NCBI GenBank assembly: GCA_050260515.1 | Contig: JBLNCI010000006.1 | Span: 1 to 64,000, forward strand | Direction of reading: 5' to 3' | From: DATJIG01 sp050260515 | GTDB taxonomy: Bacteria; Pseudomonadota; Alphaproteobacteria; SMXQ01 | DNA length: 64,000 bases | Part shown: positions 55,540 through 64,000 of the stretch, in pieces | Position numbering within the stretch: the stretch's first letter is position 1 | How the letters are laid out: every line of letters starts with the position of its first letter | Notes under the pieces: model-generated | What the model saw: only the letters and a program-made list of their open reading frames with translations | What the model was told of the DNA's origin: nothing | Databases searched by the model: none | Translations under genes and position numbers: made by a program

Positions 55540-56505
55540 TCAGCCCACGACGTTGACCGGAGCGCCGCGCTCATACGCCTCGATGTTGTCGATCAATTGA
55601 TCGCACAGGCGCTGCATCGCGCCGATGCTTGCCCAGGCTACGTGCGGCGTCACGATCGCGTTCGGCAATCGCGCGATCTGCATGGCCGCGGAGTCCGCCG
55701 CCGGCGGCTCCCGCGATACGACGTCGAGCGCCGCTCCCGCGATCCATCCCTCCTGCAAGGCATGCAGCAGCGCGTCCTCGTCGACGATGCCGCCGCGCGC
55801 GGTGTTGACGAGGATCGCGTCCGGCCTCATGCGCCGCAACTCCTCCCGTCCGATCATTCCCCGCGTCTCGGCGGTGAGCGGCAGATGCAGCGTGACGACG
55901 TCCGACAGGTGCAGGAGTTCGTCGAGCGATACGAACCGCTCGCCCGGAGGAGGGACCGTCACGTGCGGGTTGCAGAACATGATCTTCATCCCGAACGCGT
56001 GACCCAGTGCCGCGACCGCGCGCCCCAGCGCGCCGGACCCGACAACGCCCAACGTCGCTCCGGCCAGATCGCGAATGGGCCGATTGAAGAAGCAGAACTG
56101 GCCAGCGTCCTGCCAGCGGCCGGAAAGGACCTGGTCGCGGTACTCGACCAGGTTGCGGCGCAGCGCGAGGATCAGGGCGAACGTGTGCTCGGGGACCGTC
56201 GTGGTCGCGTAGCCGCGGATGTTGGAGACCGTGATGCCGCGGCGGCGACACTCCGGCACGTCGATGACGTCGGTTCCGGTGGCGGCGACCGCGATCATCC
56301 GCAGTCGCGGTAGCGCGGCAATCGTCTCGGCGCGCAGCGGCACCTTGTTCGTGATCGCGATCTCGGCGTCCGCGAGGCGCTCGACGATCCGGTCCGGTGC
56401 GGTTTGCGGGTGATCGATCCACGCGTGATCGAACTGCGGGCGGCGAATGGTGACCCCCGGGCCGATCGTCGCGCGGTCGAGGAAGACGATCGTCGAGCGA
56501 GCCAT
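55540..56505 (-). CDS. D-2-hydroxyacid dehydrogenase
   Basis: A 321-residue NAD-dependent dehydrogenase of the D-isomer family, closest by eye to glycerate/hydroxypyruvate reductases. The nucleotide motif G-x-G-x2-G is in 'LGVVGSGALGRAVAALG' (about 150-165). The catalytic Arg is in 'LVNTARGGIVDEDAL', the Glu in the following segment, and the His in 'IVTPHVAWAS' near 288. It is convergent with the prophage-like region, 7 bp away, so the insertion border is tight. The Met at 56505 is chosen over 56523 because MARSTIVFLDRA is the natural strand start. Confidence 0.92.
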   Translation of the reverse strand: MARSTIVFLDRATIGPGVTIRRPQFDHAWIDHPQTAPDRIVERLADAEIAITNKVPLRAETIAALPRLRMIAVAATGTDVIDVPECRRRGITVSNIRGYATTTVPEHTFALILALRRNLVEYRDQVLSGRWQDAGQFCFFNRPIRDLAGATLGVVGSGALGRAVAALGHAFGMKIMFCNPHVTVPPPGERFVSLDELLHLSDVVTLHLPLTAETRGMIGREELRRMRPDAILVNTARGGIVDEDALLHALQEGWIAGAALDVVSREPPAADSAAMQIARLPNAIVTPHVAWASIGAMQRLCDQLIDNIEAYERGAPVNVVG

Positions 56506-56683
56506 AGCGCGATTCCAGGCCATGGCGGCGCCCGAGTCAAATGCCGCCGGCTCGTCGGGAACGATGATCGCGTCACGGAAGGATGACGCGAGCCGCTGCG
56601 ATCGTTACCGGGCGTTTAACGCCCGGTCTGCCGCTGTCGATCGGCGCTGGCCGAGAGGCTGCCGTTCGGTCGCGATGTGGGAA

Positions 56684-56758
56684 TGGTGCCGCCGAGTGGA
56701 ATCGAACCACCGACCCCGTCCTTACCAAGGACGTGCTCTGCCCCTGAGCTACGGCGGC
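56684..56758 (-). tRNA. tRNA-Thr (anticodon GGT)
   Basis: A 75-nt cloverleaf on the minus strand with encoded CCA. Acceptor GCCGCCG/CGGCGGC, anticodon stem CGTCC/GGACG with loop TTGGTAA (GGT, reads ACC/ACT), T-arm GTCGG-TTCGATT-CCACT. It lies 1.15 kb right of the prophage-like region; no copy of its 3' end was seen at the left border. Confidence 0.96.
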
Positions 56759-56929
56759 ATGGGGGAAAAAAGAGGCGCGCAACTTGCCACACAGGATTCC
56801 GCAGCGCAACCTTTGTGGCCGCGGCCTCTTCCGCGAAGATCGCAGCGCGCCCGCATTGCGACCGCGCCGGGAGCGGGGCATCCTAGATGGCGGTATTGAA
56901 GGAACCCTTACCTGCCGCGTCCCGCTTCC

Positions 56930-57103
56930 ATGGCCGATCAGCCGAGAACTCCAGCCAAACCGCGCCCTGCGGCATCCGACACCGGGTCCAAGACCCCCCG
57001 GGCGGAACGCCTTGCCCGGGCTCTCCGCGACAATCTGGTGAAGCGAAAGGCCCAGGGCCGTGCCCGGTCCGGAGACGGCAACTCCGACCACAACAAAGGG
57101 TGA
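56930..57103 (+). CDS. Small basic conserved protein upstream of dcd
   Basis: A 57-residue protein, 'ADQPRTPAKPRPAASDTGSKTPRAERLARALRDNLVKRKAQGRARSGDGNSDHNKG'. The 'RxxRLAxALRxNLxRRKAQxR' core is a recurring short motif in small alphaproteobacterial proteins encoded near murA/dcd, which is why I call it despite its size. The N-terminus is disordered and Pro-rich, and the core is one basic helix. An RNA- or ribosome-binding role is possible, but unproven. It lies 91 bp before dcd on the same strand. Confidence 0.65.
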   Translation: MADQPRTPAKPRPAASDTGSKTPRAERLARALRDNLVKRKAQGRARSGDGNSDHNKG

Positions 57104-57194
57104 GACGGCGAGCCGTGCCTTGAACGGACTCGCCCTGGTGCGCTAACAAGAGCGCGCCGGCGCGATACCCGCGCCATCCGCTAAGGACGATTTC

Positions 57195-57749
57195 ATGGGG
57201 ATTTTGCCCGATACCTGGATCCGCGATATGGCGACGAAGCACGGCATGATCGAGCCGTTCGTCGAGAACCAGAGGCGGGAAGGGGTGATTTCGTACGGGC
57301 TCTCGTCCTACGGCTACGACGCCCGCGTCGCTCCCGAGTTCAAGATCTTCACCAACGTCGACTCCGCGGTGGTCGACCCGAAGAAGTTCTCGTCCCAGAG
57401 CTTCGTCGATCGCACCGGCGACACCTGCATCATCCCGCCCAACAGCTTCGCGCTCGGCCGCACCGTCGAGTATTTCCGGGTTCCCCGTGACGTGCTGGTC
57501 ATCTGCCTCGGCAAGTCGACCTACGCGCGGTGCGGCATCATCGTCAACGTGACGCCGCTCGAGCCCGAGTGGGAGGGCCACGTGACGCTCGAATTCTCCA
57601 ACACGACGCCGCTGCCGGCGCGCATCTACGCCAACGAAGGCGCGTGCCAGTTCCTGTTCCTCAAAGGCGAGGGCTCGTGCGAAGTCTCCTACGCCGATCG
57701 CGGCGGCAAGTACATGCGCCAGACCGGCGTCACCCTCCCCAAGCTCTGA
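57195..57749 (+). CDS. dcd: dCTP deaminase
   Basis: A 184-residue enzyme converting dCTP to dUTP for thymidylate synthesis. Family segments are complete: 'MIEPFVENQRREGVISYGLSSYGYDARVAPEF', 'CIIPPNSFALGRTVEYFRVPRDVLVICLGKSTYARCGIIVNVTPLEPEWEGHVTLEFSN' with the catalytic Glu in the P-L-E-P-E-W-E-G stretch, and 'YANEGACQFLFLKG'. It acts as a homotrimer in the cytosol. ATG 57195 follows AAGGACG. murA begins 11 bp downstream. Confidence 0.97.
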   Translation: MGILPDTWIRDMATKHGMIEPFVENQRREGVISYGLSSYGYDARVAPEFKIFTNVDSAVVDPKKFSSQSFVDRTGDTCIIPPNSFALGRTVEYFRVPRDVLVICLGKSTYARCGIIVNVTPLEPEWEGHVTLEFSNTTPLPARIYANEGACQFLFLKGEGSCEVSYADRGGKYMRQTGVTLPKL

Positions 57750-57760
57750 GCGTCTGACCG

Positions 57761-59047
57761 ATGGATCGCATTCGTATTCGCGGCGGGCGCAGGCTGCGCG
57801 GCGCCGTGCCGATCTCGGGCGCCAAGAACGCGGCGCTCCCGCTGATGGCGGCAAGCCTGCTGACCGACAAGCCGCTCACGCTCATCAACATCCCGCATCT
57901 CGCCGACATCTCCACCATGGCCGATCTGCTCGCGCAGCTCGGCGTCGGCATCGAGATGAACGGCCACGCGAAGAACGGCGGCAACACCGGTCGCGCGCTG
58001 ACGCTCTCGGCCGGCACTATCCGGTCCACCGTGGCGCCCTACGACCTCGTCCGCAAGATGCGGGCGTCGGTGCTGGTGCTCGGCCCGTTGCTGGCCCGCG
58101 AGGGGAAGGCCAAGGTGTCGTTGCCCGGCGGGTGCGCCATCGGCAACCGGCCGGTCGATCTTCACGTGAAGGCGCTGCAGCAGATGGGCGCCGAGATCGA
58201 TCTCGAGGGTGGCTACATCACCGCGCGCGCCAAGAGGCGACTGAAGGGCGCGCACATCGTGTTCCCGTTCATCTCCGTCGGCGCCACCGAGAATCTCCTG
58301 ATGGCGGCCTCGCTCGCGAGCGGCTGCACGGTCCTCGACAACGCCGCCCGCGAGCCCGAGATCGCCGACCTGGCCAAGTGCCTGGTCGCCATGGGCGCGA
58401 AGATCGACGGCATCGGCACGGAACGTCTCACGATCGAAGGCGTTTCCAAGCTTCACGGGGCCGATCATCCGATCGTCGCCGACCGCATCGAGATGGGCAC
58501 CTACGCGATGGCGGTCGGCGCGGCGGGCGGCGAGGTCGAGTTGATCGGCGCGGACATGGCGCTGGCGGAGGCGACGTTCGCGAAACTGGTCGAGGCCGGA
58601 CTCAAGGTTTCGGCGACCAAGCGCGGCGTGAAGGTCGCCCGCGGCCAGCGGCCATTGAAGGGCGTCGACGTCATGACCGAGCCGTTCCCCGGCTTCCCGA
58701 CCGACCTCCAGGCGCAGATGATGGCGCTGATGTCGACGGCGTCCGGCGCGGCGATGATCACGGAGACGATCTTCGAGAATCGGTTCATGCACGTGCCGGA
58801 GTTGTCGCGCATGGGCGCCAACATTACGGTCCACGGCGCTTCGGCGATGGTGCGGGGAGTCAAGGAACTGACCGGTGCCCAGGTCATGGCGACGGACCTC
58901 CGTGCGTCGGTGTCGCTGGTGGTCGCCGGCCTCGCCGCGGGTGGAGAAACCGTCGTGAACCGGGTGTATCATCTGGACCGCGGCTACGAGCGGCTCGAGG
59001 AGAAGCTCTCGACCCTCGGCGCCGATATCGAGCGACTGCACGACTAG
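57761..59047 (+). CDS. murA: UDP-N-acetylglucosamine 1-carboxyvinyltransferase
   Basis: A 428-residue enzyme adding enolpyruvate to UDP-GlcNAc, the first committed peptidoglycan step. It starts with 'MDRIRIRGGRRLRGAVPISGAKNAALPLMAASLL'. The active-site Cys is in 'LPGGCAIGNRPVDLH' near residue 126, so it is the fosfomycin-sensitive Cys form. 'RASVLVLGPLLAREG' and the late 'DLRASVSLVVAGLAAGGETVVNRVYHLDRGYERLEEKL' are standard. Normal length. It is part of the dcd–murA–DUF2948–hisG–hisD run. Confidence 0.98.
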   Translation: MDRIRIRGGRRLRGAVPISGAKNAALPLMAASLLTDKPLTLINIPHLADISTMADLLAQLGVGIEMNGHAKNGGNTGRALTLSAGTIRSTVAPYDLVRKMRASVLVLGPLLAREGKAKVSLPGGCAIGNRPVDLHVKALQQMGAEIDLEGGYITARAKRRLKGAHIVFPFISVGATENLLMAASLASGCTVLDNAAREPEIADLAKCLVAMGAKIDGIGTERLTIEGVSKLHGADHPIVADRIEMGTYAMAVGAAGGEVELIGADMALAEATFAKLVEAGLKVSATKRGVKVARGQRPLKGVDVMTEPFPGFPTDLQAQMMALMSTASGAAMITETIFENRFMHVPELSRMGANITVHGASAMVRGVKELTGAQVMATDLRASVSLVVAGLAAGGETVVNRVYHLDRGYERLEEKLSTLGADIERLHD

Positions 59048-59070
59048 CGCCTGCGCGAGTGGGGCTCACG

Positions 59071-59583
59071 ATGGCCGAGAAGCTGAAGCTTCGCGCCGAA
59101 GACGAAGAGGACGTTCAGGTCATCTCAGCGTGTCTCCAGGACGCGCTGGTCGCCGTCGGCGACATGTGCTTCCTCAAGGACGAGCACCGCTTCGTGCTCG
59201 TCGCCAATCGTTTCTGCTGGGAGGATGTCAGCGCCGATTCGCTGCCGGAGATCGCCGACGCGGACGGCGACGAGGACGTATCGCCGGACGAAGAGGAGGA
59301 CGCCGGATATCAGCGTGTCCATTGCGGCCTTTGCTTCGAGACCGTCACCGGCGTGAAGGTCCGGGGCTTCGACCCGCGCGACTCCAGCCGGATCCTCGAG
59401 TTGCTGGCGCTGACGACGGAGGGCGAGGACGGCAGCGCCGCGGTGCGGCTGATCTTCGCCGGCGACGCCGAAATCCTGCTCCGGACCGAGCGCGTCGAGT
59501 GCCGGATGGAGGACCTCGACGAGCACTGGCCGACGGCCTTCCGTCCGAAACATCCAGTGGCGCCCTCGGGACAAAACCGCTAA
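59071..59583 (+). CDS. DUF2948-family protein
   Basis: A 170-residue acidic protein of the DUF2948 family, which is largely confined to alphaproteobacteria and commonly found between murA and the his genes, as here. Typical segments are 'KLKLRAEDEEDVQVISACLQDALVAVGDMCFLKDEHRFVLVANRFCWE', an acidic loop ('ADADGDEDVSPDEEEDAG'), then 'RVHCGLCFETVTGVKVRGFD' and 'AVRLIFAGDAEILLRTERVECRMEDL'. No signal peptide or known catalytic residue. ATG 59071. Function unknown. Confidence 0.9.
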   Translation: MAEKLKLRAEDEEDVQVISACLQDALVAVGDMCFLKDEHRFVLVANRFCWEDVSADSLPEIADADGDEDVSPDEEEDAGYQRVHCGLCFETVTGVKVRGFDPRDSSRILELLALTTEGEDGSAAVRLIFAGDAEILLRTERVECRMEDLDEHWPTAFRPKHPVAPSGQNR

Positions 59584-59696
59584 AACTCCCGCCTTCCCGC
59601 GATTGCGCGGGCTCTGTCCGCAATAACGCTTTGATTCTGAAAAGCTTCTCGGCCGCGCCGCGCGGCCGAAGCCGTGGAGATCGGGCCGTGGAGCCG

Positions 59697-60371
59697 ATGC
59701 CGGCCACCAACAAGCCGCTCGTCATGGCGCTTCCGAAAGGACGCATCCTGGACGAGTTCCGACCGCTGATGGACCGGGTGGGAATCCGCCCGGAGCCGGC
59801 GTTCGACGACCCGAAGACCCGGAAGCTCAAGTTCACCACCAATCGGCCCGATCTCGAGATCATCTCGGTGCGCAGCTTCGACGTCGCGACCATCGTCGCC
59901 TTCGGCGGCGCCGAGCTCGGGGTCGCCGGCAACGACGTCCTGATGGAGTTCGATTACGCCGAGATCTACGCGCCGCTCGATCTCGGCATCGGCCGTTGCC
60001 GCATGTCGGTGGCGGAGCCGACGGAGCTTTCCACCGAGGACGATCCCCGGCGCTGGTCGCACGTCCGCGTCGCCACGAAATATCCCGAGATCACCCGTCG
60101 TCACTTCGCCGCCCGCGGCGTCCAGGCCGAATGCATCAAGCTGAACGGCGCGATGGAGCTCGCTCCGTCGCTTGGCCTGTCCCAGCGCATCGTCGATCTG
60201 GTCTCGACCGGCGCCACGCTGAAGGCGAACGGACTGGTCGAAGTCGAGCAGATCGCCGATGTCACGTCGCGGCTGATCGTCAACCGTGCGGCGCTGAAGA
60301 CGCGCCCGGACGAGGTGAAGTCACTGATCGACGACTTCTCGCGCGCCGTCGCCGCTACGCCGCAGGCCTGA
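59697..60371 (+). CDS. hisG: ATP phosphoribosyltransferase, short form
   Basis: A 224-residue HisG that joins ATP and PRPP in the first step of histidine synthesis. It is the short (HisG-S) form without the C-terminal regulatory domain, so it needs HisZ as regulatory partner; hisZ is not in the window. Signature parts are 'LVMALPKGRILDEFRPLM', 'AELGVAGNDVLMEF', and the PRPP-binding 'RIVDLVSTGATLKANGL'. The Met at 59697 is the family start. hisD starts 2 bp after its stop region. Confidence 0.96.
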   Translation: MPATNKPLVMALPKGRILDEFRPLMDRVGIRPEPAFDDPKTRKLKFTTNRPDLEIISVRSFDVATIVAFGGAELGVAGNDVLMEFDYAEIYAPLDLGIGRCRMSVAEPTELSTEDDPRRWSHVRVATKYPEITRRHFAARGVQAECIKLNGAMELAPSLGLSQRIVDLVSTGATLKANGLVEVEQIADVTSRLIVNRAALKTRPDEVKSLIDDFSRAVAATPQA

Positions 60372-60372
60372 C

Positions 60373-61677
60373 ATGGTCGCCCGGCTTGCCACCTCCGAAC
60401 CCGATTTCCCGCAACGCCTCGATGCTTTCCTGGCCGGTCGGCAGTCGGAAGAGGCGAACGTCGACCGTGTGGTTGCCGCGATCATCGCCGATGTCCGCGA
60501 GCGGGGCGACGCGGCGGTGCTGGACTACACGGCGCGTTTCGATCGGCTGACGCTCACCTCCGGCACGATGTCGTTGGGCGCTTCGGACATCGCCAGGGCG
60601 GCAGCCGAAGCGGAGCCGAAGGCGGTCGCCGCGCTCAACCTCGCGGCTGAACGGATCTCCGCCTATCACAAGGCTTTGCTGCCGAAGGACCTTGCCTGGA
60701 CCGACGCCACCGGAGTGCGTCTCGGCGCGAAGTTCACCGCCATCGGAGCCGTCGGCATCTACGTGCCGGGCGGGACCGCCGCATATCCGTCGTCCGTCCT
60801 GATGAATGCGCTGCCGGCGAAGCTCGCGGGCGTGCCGCGCATCGTCATGGTGGTGCCGACGCCCGATGGAAAGATCAATCCCTTGGTCCTCGTTGCGGCG
60901 AAGCTTGCCGGCGTCGACGAGATCTACCGGATCGGCGGGGCTCAGGCGGTGGCGGCGCTCGCCTTCGGCACGAGGACGATCCGTCCGGTCGACAAGATCG
61001 TGGGGCCGGGCAACGCCTACGTCGCCTCGGCGAAGCGCCAGGTGTTCGGCACCGTGGGCATCGACATGATCGCCGGCCCGTCGGAGATCCTGGTCGTCGC
61101 CGACGCGCAAAACGATCCCGATTGGATTGCCGCCGATCTCCTCTCGCAGGCGGAGCACGACGAGAACGCCCAGAGCGTTCTCGTTACCGACGACGCGCGG
61201 TTCGCGCAGGCGGTCGAGTCGTCCGTCGAGTCGTTCCTGAAGACGCTACCGCGCTCGGCCATCGCCGCCAAGAGCTGGCAACGCTTCGGGGCCGTCATCG
61301 TCGTCCGGTCGCTCGATGAGGCCCCTGCGATCGTCGACCGGATCGCTCCCGAGCACGCCGAGATCGCGGTTGCCGATCCGGCGTCGATGGCCGACCGGAT
61401 CCGCAACGCGGGTGCACTCTTCCTCGGCCGCTACACGCCCGAGGCCGTCGGCGACTACGTCGCCGGCCCAAATCACGTTCTGCCGACCTCCGGCGCGGCC
61501 CGGTTCTCGTCGGGCCTATCGGTCACCGACTTCATGAAGCGGACCTCGGTCGTCGCCTGCGATGCCGAGTCGCTGCGCGCCATCGGTCCGGCGGCGATGA
61601 ATCTCGCCGCCGCCGAGGGGCTGGCGGCACACGGCCTGTCGGTCGGTGTCCGGCTCAACGTCGGACGCGGCGATTGA
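60373..61677 (+). CDS. hisD: Histidinol dehydrogenase
   Basis: A 434-residue zinc enzyme oxidising histidinol to histidine in two NAD-dependent steps. Conserved segments: 'AIGAVGIYVPGGTAAYPSSVLMNALPAKLAGV', 'IYRIGGAQAVAALAFGT', 'DKIVGPGNAYVASAKRQVFGTVGIDMIAGPSEILVVAD', and the zinc-site region 'DLLSQAEHDENAQS' near residues 255-268 (Gln and His ligands). The late 'GPNHVLPTSGAARFSSGLSVTDFMKR' is standard. It lies 2 bp after hisG, so the two are co-transcribed. Confidence 0.98.
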   Translation: MVARLATSEPDFPQRLDAFLAGRQSEEANVDRVVAAIIADVRERGDAAVLDYTARFDRLTLTSGTMSLGASDIARAAAEAEPKAVAALNLAAERISAYHKALLPKDLAWTDATGVRLGAKFTAIGAVGIYVPGGTAAYPSSVLMNALPAKLAGVPRIVMVVPTPDGKINPLVLVAAKLAGVDEIYRIGGAQAVAALAFGTRTIRPVDKIVGPGNAYVASAKRQVFGTVGIDMIAGPSEILVVADAQNDPDWIAADLLSQAEHDENAQSVLVTDDARFAQAVESSVESFLKTLPRSAIAAKSWQRFGAVIVVRSLDEAPAIVDRIAPEHAEIAVADPASMADRIRNAGALFLGRYTPEAVGDYVAGPNHVLPTSGAARFSSGLSVTDFMKRTSVVACDAESLRAIGPAAMNLAAAEGLAAHGLSVGVRLNVGRGD

Positions 61678-61779
61678 CCGGAATCGGCATCATTACGGCA
61701 TCCCGGCCCACGTATCCGGCCTTGACCGGGTGCGCGCCAACGACCATTTTCTAGGCCGCAACCTCGACGCGAAGGACCA

Positions 61780-61998
61780 ATGCCAAAGGAAGATCTTATC
61801 GAGTTCAGCGGTACGGTGACCGAGCTGCTGCCGAACGCCATGTTCCGGGTGAAGCTCGACAACAACCACGAGATTCTTGCCCATACCTCGGGCAAGATGC
61901 GCAAGAATCGTATCCGCGTGCTCGCTGGCGACCGGGTCAACGTCGAAATGACGCCGTACGACCTGACCAAGGGTCGCATCATCTTCCGCTTCAAGTAA
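61780..61998 (+). CDS. infA: Translation initiation factor IF-1
   Basis: A 72-residue OB-fold protein that occupies the ribosomal A site during initiation. The sequence 'KEDLIEFSGTVTELLPNAMFRVKLDNNHEILAHTSGKMRKNRIRVLAGDRVNVEMTPYDLTKGRIIFRFK' is a near-consensus alphaproteobacterial IF-1. GAAGGACC precedes the ATG. It is followed 6 bp later by maf, the order usual in this class. Confidence 0.98.
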   Translation: MPKEDLIEFSGTVTELLPNAMFRVKLDNNHEILAHTSGKMRKNRIRVLAGDRVNVEMTPYDLTKGRIIFRFK

Positions 61999-62004
61999 CT
62001 CCGG

Positions 62005-62598
62005 ATGCAGCCGCCGGGTGGGCGTCTGATCCTGGCGTCCGCCTCGCCGCGGCGACTTGAGCTGCTGCGCCAGGTCGGCATTGCGCCGTCCGAGATCGCT
62101 CCCGCCGATCTCGATGAAACCCCCCTTTTGCGTGAACGCCCGCTCGCCTTTGCCCGGCGCATCGCCGAGGCGAAGGCACTGGCCATCGCCCCCCGCTTTC
62201 CGAGCCACTACGTGCTGGCCGCCGATACGGTTGTCGCGGTCGGCACACGTATGCTCGCGAAGCCGAACGACGTATCCGAGGCGCGGCGCTTCCTCGCGTT
62301 GCTCTCCGGCCGTCGCCACCGCGTCATCGGAGGGGTCGCGGTGGTCGCGCCCTGCGGAACGGTTCATCGGCGGACCGTGGTGAGCGCCGTCCGCTTCAGC
62401 CGGCTCACGGCCGACGAAATCGAGGCGTATCTCGCCAGCGACGAATGGCGCGACAAGGCGGGTGGTTACGCCATCCAAGGAAGCGCGGCTGCATTCGTCT
62501 CGTTCGTTTCCGGATCGTATTCCAACATCGTCGGCCTTCCGCTGTTCGAGACCGCGCGCCTTCTACGGGGTCTCGGCTTCGGCGCGGCTCGCCCGTGA
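62005..62598 (+). CDS. maf: Maf-family nucleotide pyrophosphatase
   Basis: A 197-residue Maf/YceF-like nucleoside triphosphate pyrophosphatase that hydrolyses non-canonical or modified nucleotides. The N-terminal phosphate-binding 'LILASASPRRLELLRQ', the catalytic Asp in 'YVLAADTVVAVG' (about residue 75), and 'GGYAIQGSAAAFVSFVSGSYSNIVGLPLFET' are all present. It lies between infA and the RNase E/G gene, whose GTG start overlaps its stop (GTGA). Confidence 0.95.
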   Translation: MQPPGGRLILASASPRRLELLRQVGIAPSEIAPADLDETPLLRERPLAFARRIAEAKALAIAPRFPSHYVLAADTVVAVGTRMLAKPNDVSEARRFLALLSGRRHRVIGGVAVVAPCGTVHRRTVVSAVRFSRLTADEIEAYLASDEWRDKAGGYAIQGSAAAFVSFVSGSYSNIVGLPLFETARLLRGLGFGAARP

Positions 62599-64000
62599 TC
62601 GACGAGATCCTCGTCTCGGTATCGCCGGGGGAAACGCGGATCGCGTGTCTCACCGGCGGCCGCGCGGTCGAACTCCACCGATTCCTGCATGGTCGGGCCA
62701 CGACGCTCGGCAACGTTTACCTCGGCCGCATCACGCGCGTCGTCGCCGGGATGGGCGCGGCGTTCGTCGAAATCGGAGCGTCGAAGGCAGGCTTTCTGCC
62801 GGTTCCGGCGGACCCAGCGGCTCGCGCAGCCCTGCACGAAGGGGCACGAGCGATCGTCCAGGTCACCCGCGAGCCCGAGCGCGGCAAAGGTGCGCAACTC
62901 AGCGCTTCTGTGCGCCTTCCGGGGCACTTCCTCGTCTACATGCCGACCGGTGACGGCATTCACGTGTCGCGCCGCATCGGCGAAGAAACCGATGCCGGAC
63001 GAATCAAGGCCGCGCTCGAGGCCTTGTCCCTTCCCGGCGAAGGGTGGATCGCAAGGACCAACGCGCCCGACGGCACCCCGGCGCAATTCGCCCATGAAGC
63101 CGGCGCGCTGCGCGCGCGCTGGAACGACATTGGCCAGCGCGCAGCGGCTACGACTCCCCCATCGCTTCTTTACTCGGAGGCATCTCCCATCGCGGGCATT
63201 CTCCGGGACAAGGCATCCGCAGCGGTGCGGCGCATCGTCGTGGACGATGCGGACGCATTCGCGGCTGCGGAAGCGTTCTTGAGCAGCTACCGACCCGAAT
63301 TGTCCTCTGCGTTGAGCCGCCATACGGGACCAATTCCGCTTTTCGAGATGGAAGGAATCGAAGTCGAATTCGAACGGGTGTGGGACCGTCGAGTCCCGCT
63401 TCCGTCGGGGGGAAGTCTCGTCATCGAGCGCACCGAGGCGCTGTGGGCGATAGACGTGAACACCGGGAGGCATATCGGCGGCAGTTCCGCCGAGGCGACG
63501 ATACGCGCGACCAATCTCGAGGCGGCCGTCGAGGCCGCGCGGCAGATTCGGCTGCGGGACCTCGGAGGGCTCATTGTCGTCGATTTCGTGCACATGGACG
63601 AAGATGCGACCGGACGGGAACAGGTCCTTAACGCGTTCCGAGACGCGCTCGCTGAAGATCCCACGCCCGTGCGCCTGACGGGATTCTCCGACCTCGGCCT
63701 TATCGAGTTGTCTCGCCGACGGGGCCGCCCAGCCGTCGACCAGCAGTTCGAGGTGCCGTGTGAGGTGTGCGACGGTACCGGTTTCGTTCAGGTGCCCCTG
63801 CTCACCGCGCTCGCGGCGTTCCGAGAGGCTGCTCGTGGGACAGCCGCGGGCGGTCCGATTCGGATTGCCGTTCCGCCCAGCGTGGCTGCGGTGATGGAGA
63901 CTCCCGAGGCCCAGGCGGCCCGTCGCGAACTTGTCGCGCGGTCCGGGCGTTCCGTGGAAATCATCGTCGACTCGACCGTCGCCGCCGATCGGTTCAGACT
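62595..64000 (+). CDS. rng: Ribonuclease E/G family protein (3' end outside window)
   Basis: At least 468 residues are read from GTG 62595, which overlaps the maf stop, and the gene runs off the window. An S1-like RNA-binding part ('NVYLGRITRVVAGMGAAFVEIGASKAGFLPV') lies near 40-75. The DNase-I-like catalytic centre has Asp in 'LWAIDVNTG' (about 288) and in 'GGLIVVDFVHMDED' (about 330). A zinc-link-type C-x2-C is in 'CEVCDGTG' near 391. Length and absence of a long scaffold so far suit RNase G rather than RNase E. It processes rRNA and degrades mRNA. Confidence 0.93.
   Translation, partial: MIDEILVSVSPGETRIACLTGGRAVELHRFLHGRATTLGNVYLGRITRVVAGMGAAFVEIGASKAGFLPVPADPAARAALHEGARAIVQVTREPERGKGAQLSASVRLPGHFLVYMPTGDGIHVSRRIGEETDAGRIKAALEALSLPGEGWIARTNAPDGTPAQFAHEAGALRARWNDIGQRAAATTPPSLLYSEASPIAGILRDKASAAVRRIVVDDADAFAAAEAFLSSYRPELSSALSRHTGPIPLFEMEGIEVEFERVWDRRVPLPSGGSLVIERTEALWAIDVNTGRHIGGSSAEATIRATNLEAAVEAARQIRLRDLGGLIVVDFVHMDEDATGREQVLNAFRDALAEDPTPVRLTGFSDLGLIELSRRRGRPAVDQQFEVPCEVCDGTGFVQVPLLTALAAFREAARGTAAGGPIRIAVPPSVAAVMETPEAQAARRELVARSGRSVEIIVDSTVAADRFR

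Noticed and set aside
56684..56758. tRNA-Thr as phage attachment site
   Set aside because: It lies beyond the intact dehydrogenase gene, 1.15 kb from the phage genes, and no duplicate of its 3' end was seen near 28.3 kb.

Overview
The window is GC-rich chromosomal DNA from an alphaproteobacterium, probably of the Rhodospirillales/Rhizobiales type. Supporting evidence is the gene order murA–DUF2948–hisG–hisD–infA–maf–rng, the split glycyl-tRNA synthetase glyQ–glyS, a PEP/pyruvate dikinase, Bug/TctC binding proteins, and DUF6362 and GTA-type 3TM holin genes in the phage segment. Species cannot be fixed from the sequence alone.

Layout. 0.2–5.3 kb: a catabolic-looking group (2OG-Fe(II) oxygenase, two-repeat VOC protein, two TctC binding proteins around an SDR). 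5.3–10.1 kb, minus strand: AsmA-like protein, five-PAS histidine kinase, apt, cytochrome c. 10.2–12.8 kb: TPR-glycosyltransferase, GT8-like protein, terminator, tRNA-Pro(CGG). 12.9–22.3 kb: housekeeping genes (polyprenyl synthase, methyltransferase, glyQS, ppdK, ygfZ). 22.5–28.3 kb: an envelope-polysaccharide set (GT9, GT2, GT4, asparagine synthetase-like) running into pyrC. 28.5–55.5 kb: a prophage-like region. 55.5–64 kb: core chromosome (2-hydroxyacid dehydrogenase, tRNA-Thr(GGT), dcd, murA, hisG, hisD, infA, maf, start of an RNase E/G gene).

The prophage-like region has a T7/BPP-1-style podovirus structural module: Sf6-type small terminase, TerL, Gp13-like, portal, Bbp19-like, scaffold, capsid, tail tubes A and B, fibre, beta-helix protein, and holin/endolysin/3TM holin. 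It also has a regulatory module: an S24 repressor divergent from a three-gene operon whose first product is a free-standing DnaA domain IV. I see no integrase, replisome gene or RNA polymerase. Host-like or accessory genes are scattered through it: a copper cassette (cupredoxin-CusF fusion, CopC-CopD fusion, YcnI-like), DUF4197, YhhQ and EamA transporters, and a TylF-like sugar O-methyltransferase.

The most unusual signal is a composite element present five times in the same orientation (about 33.2, 34.1, 37.4, 37.8 and 45.7 kb). Each copy has a DnaA-box-like motif (GACTTTCCACAG or a variant), exactly 15 nt, TTGCCG, exactly 17 nt, a -10-like hexamer, and almost at once an intrinsic terminator hairpin. 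Two further copies of the box alone lie upstream of the DnaA-like operon and of another early operon, pointing at those genes. I propose, as inference, that the phage DnaA-domain-IV protein binds this altered box and controls a regulon of promoter-terminator modules. Two of these elements flank the copper cassette, and small helical-protein paralogues sit next to several of them.
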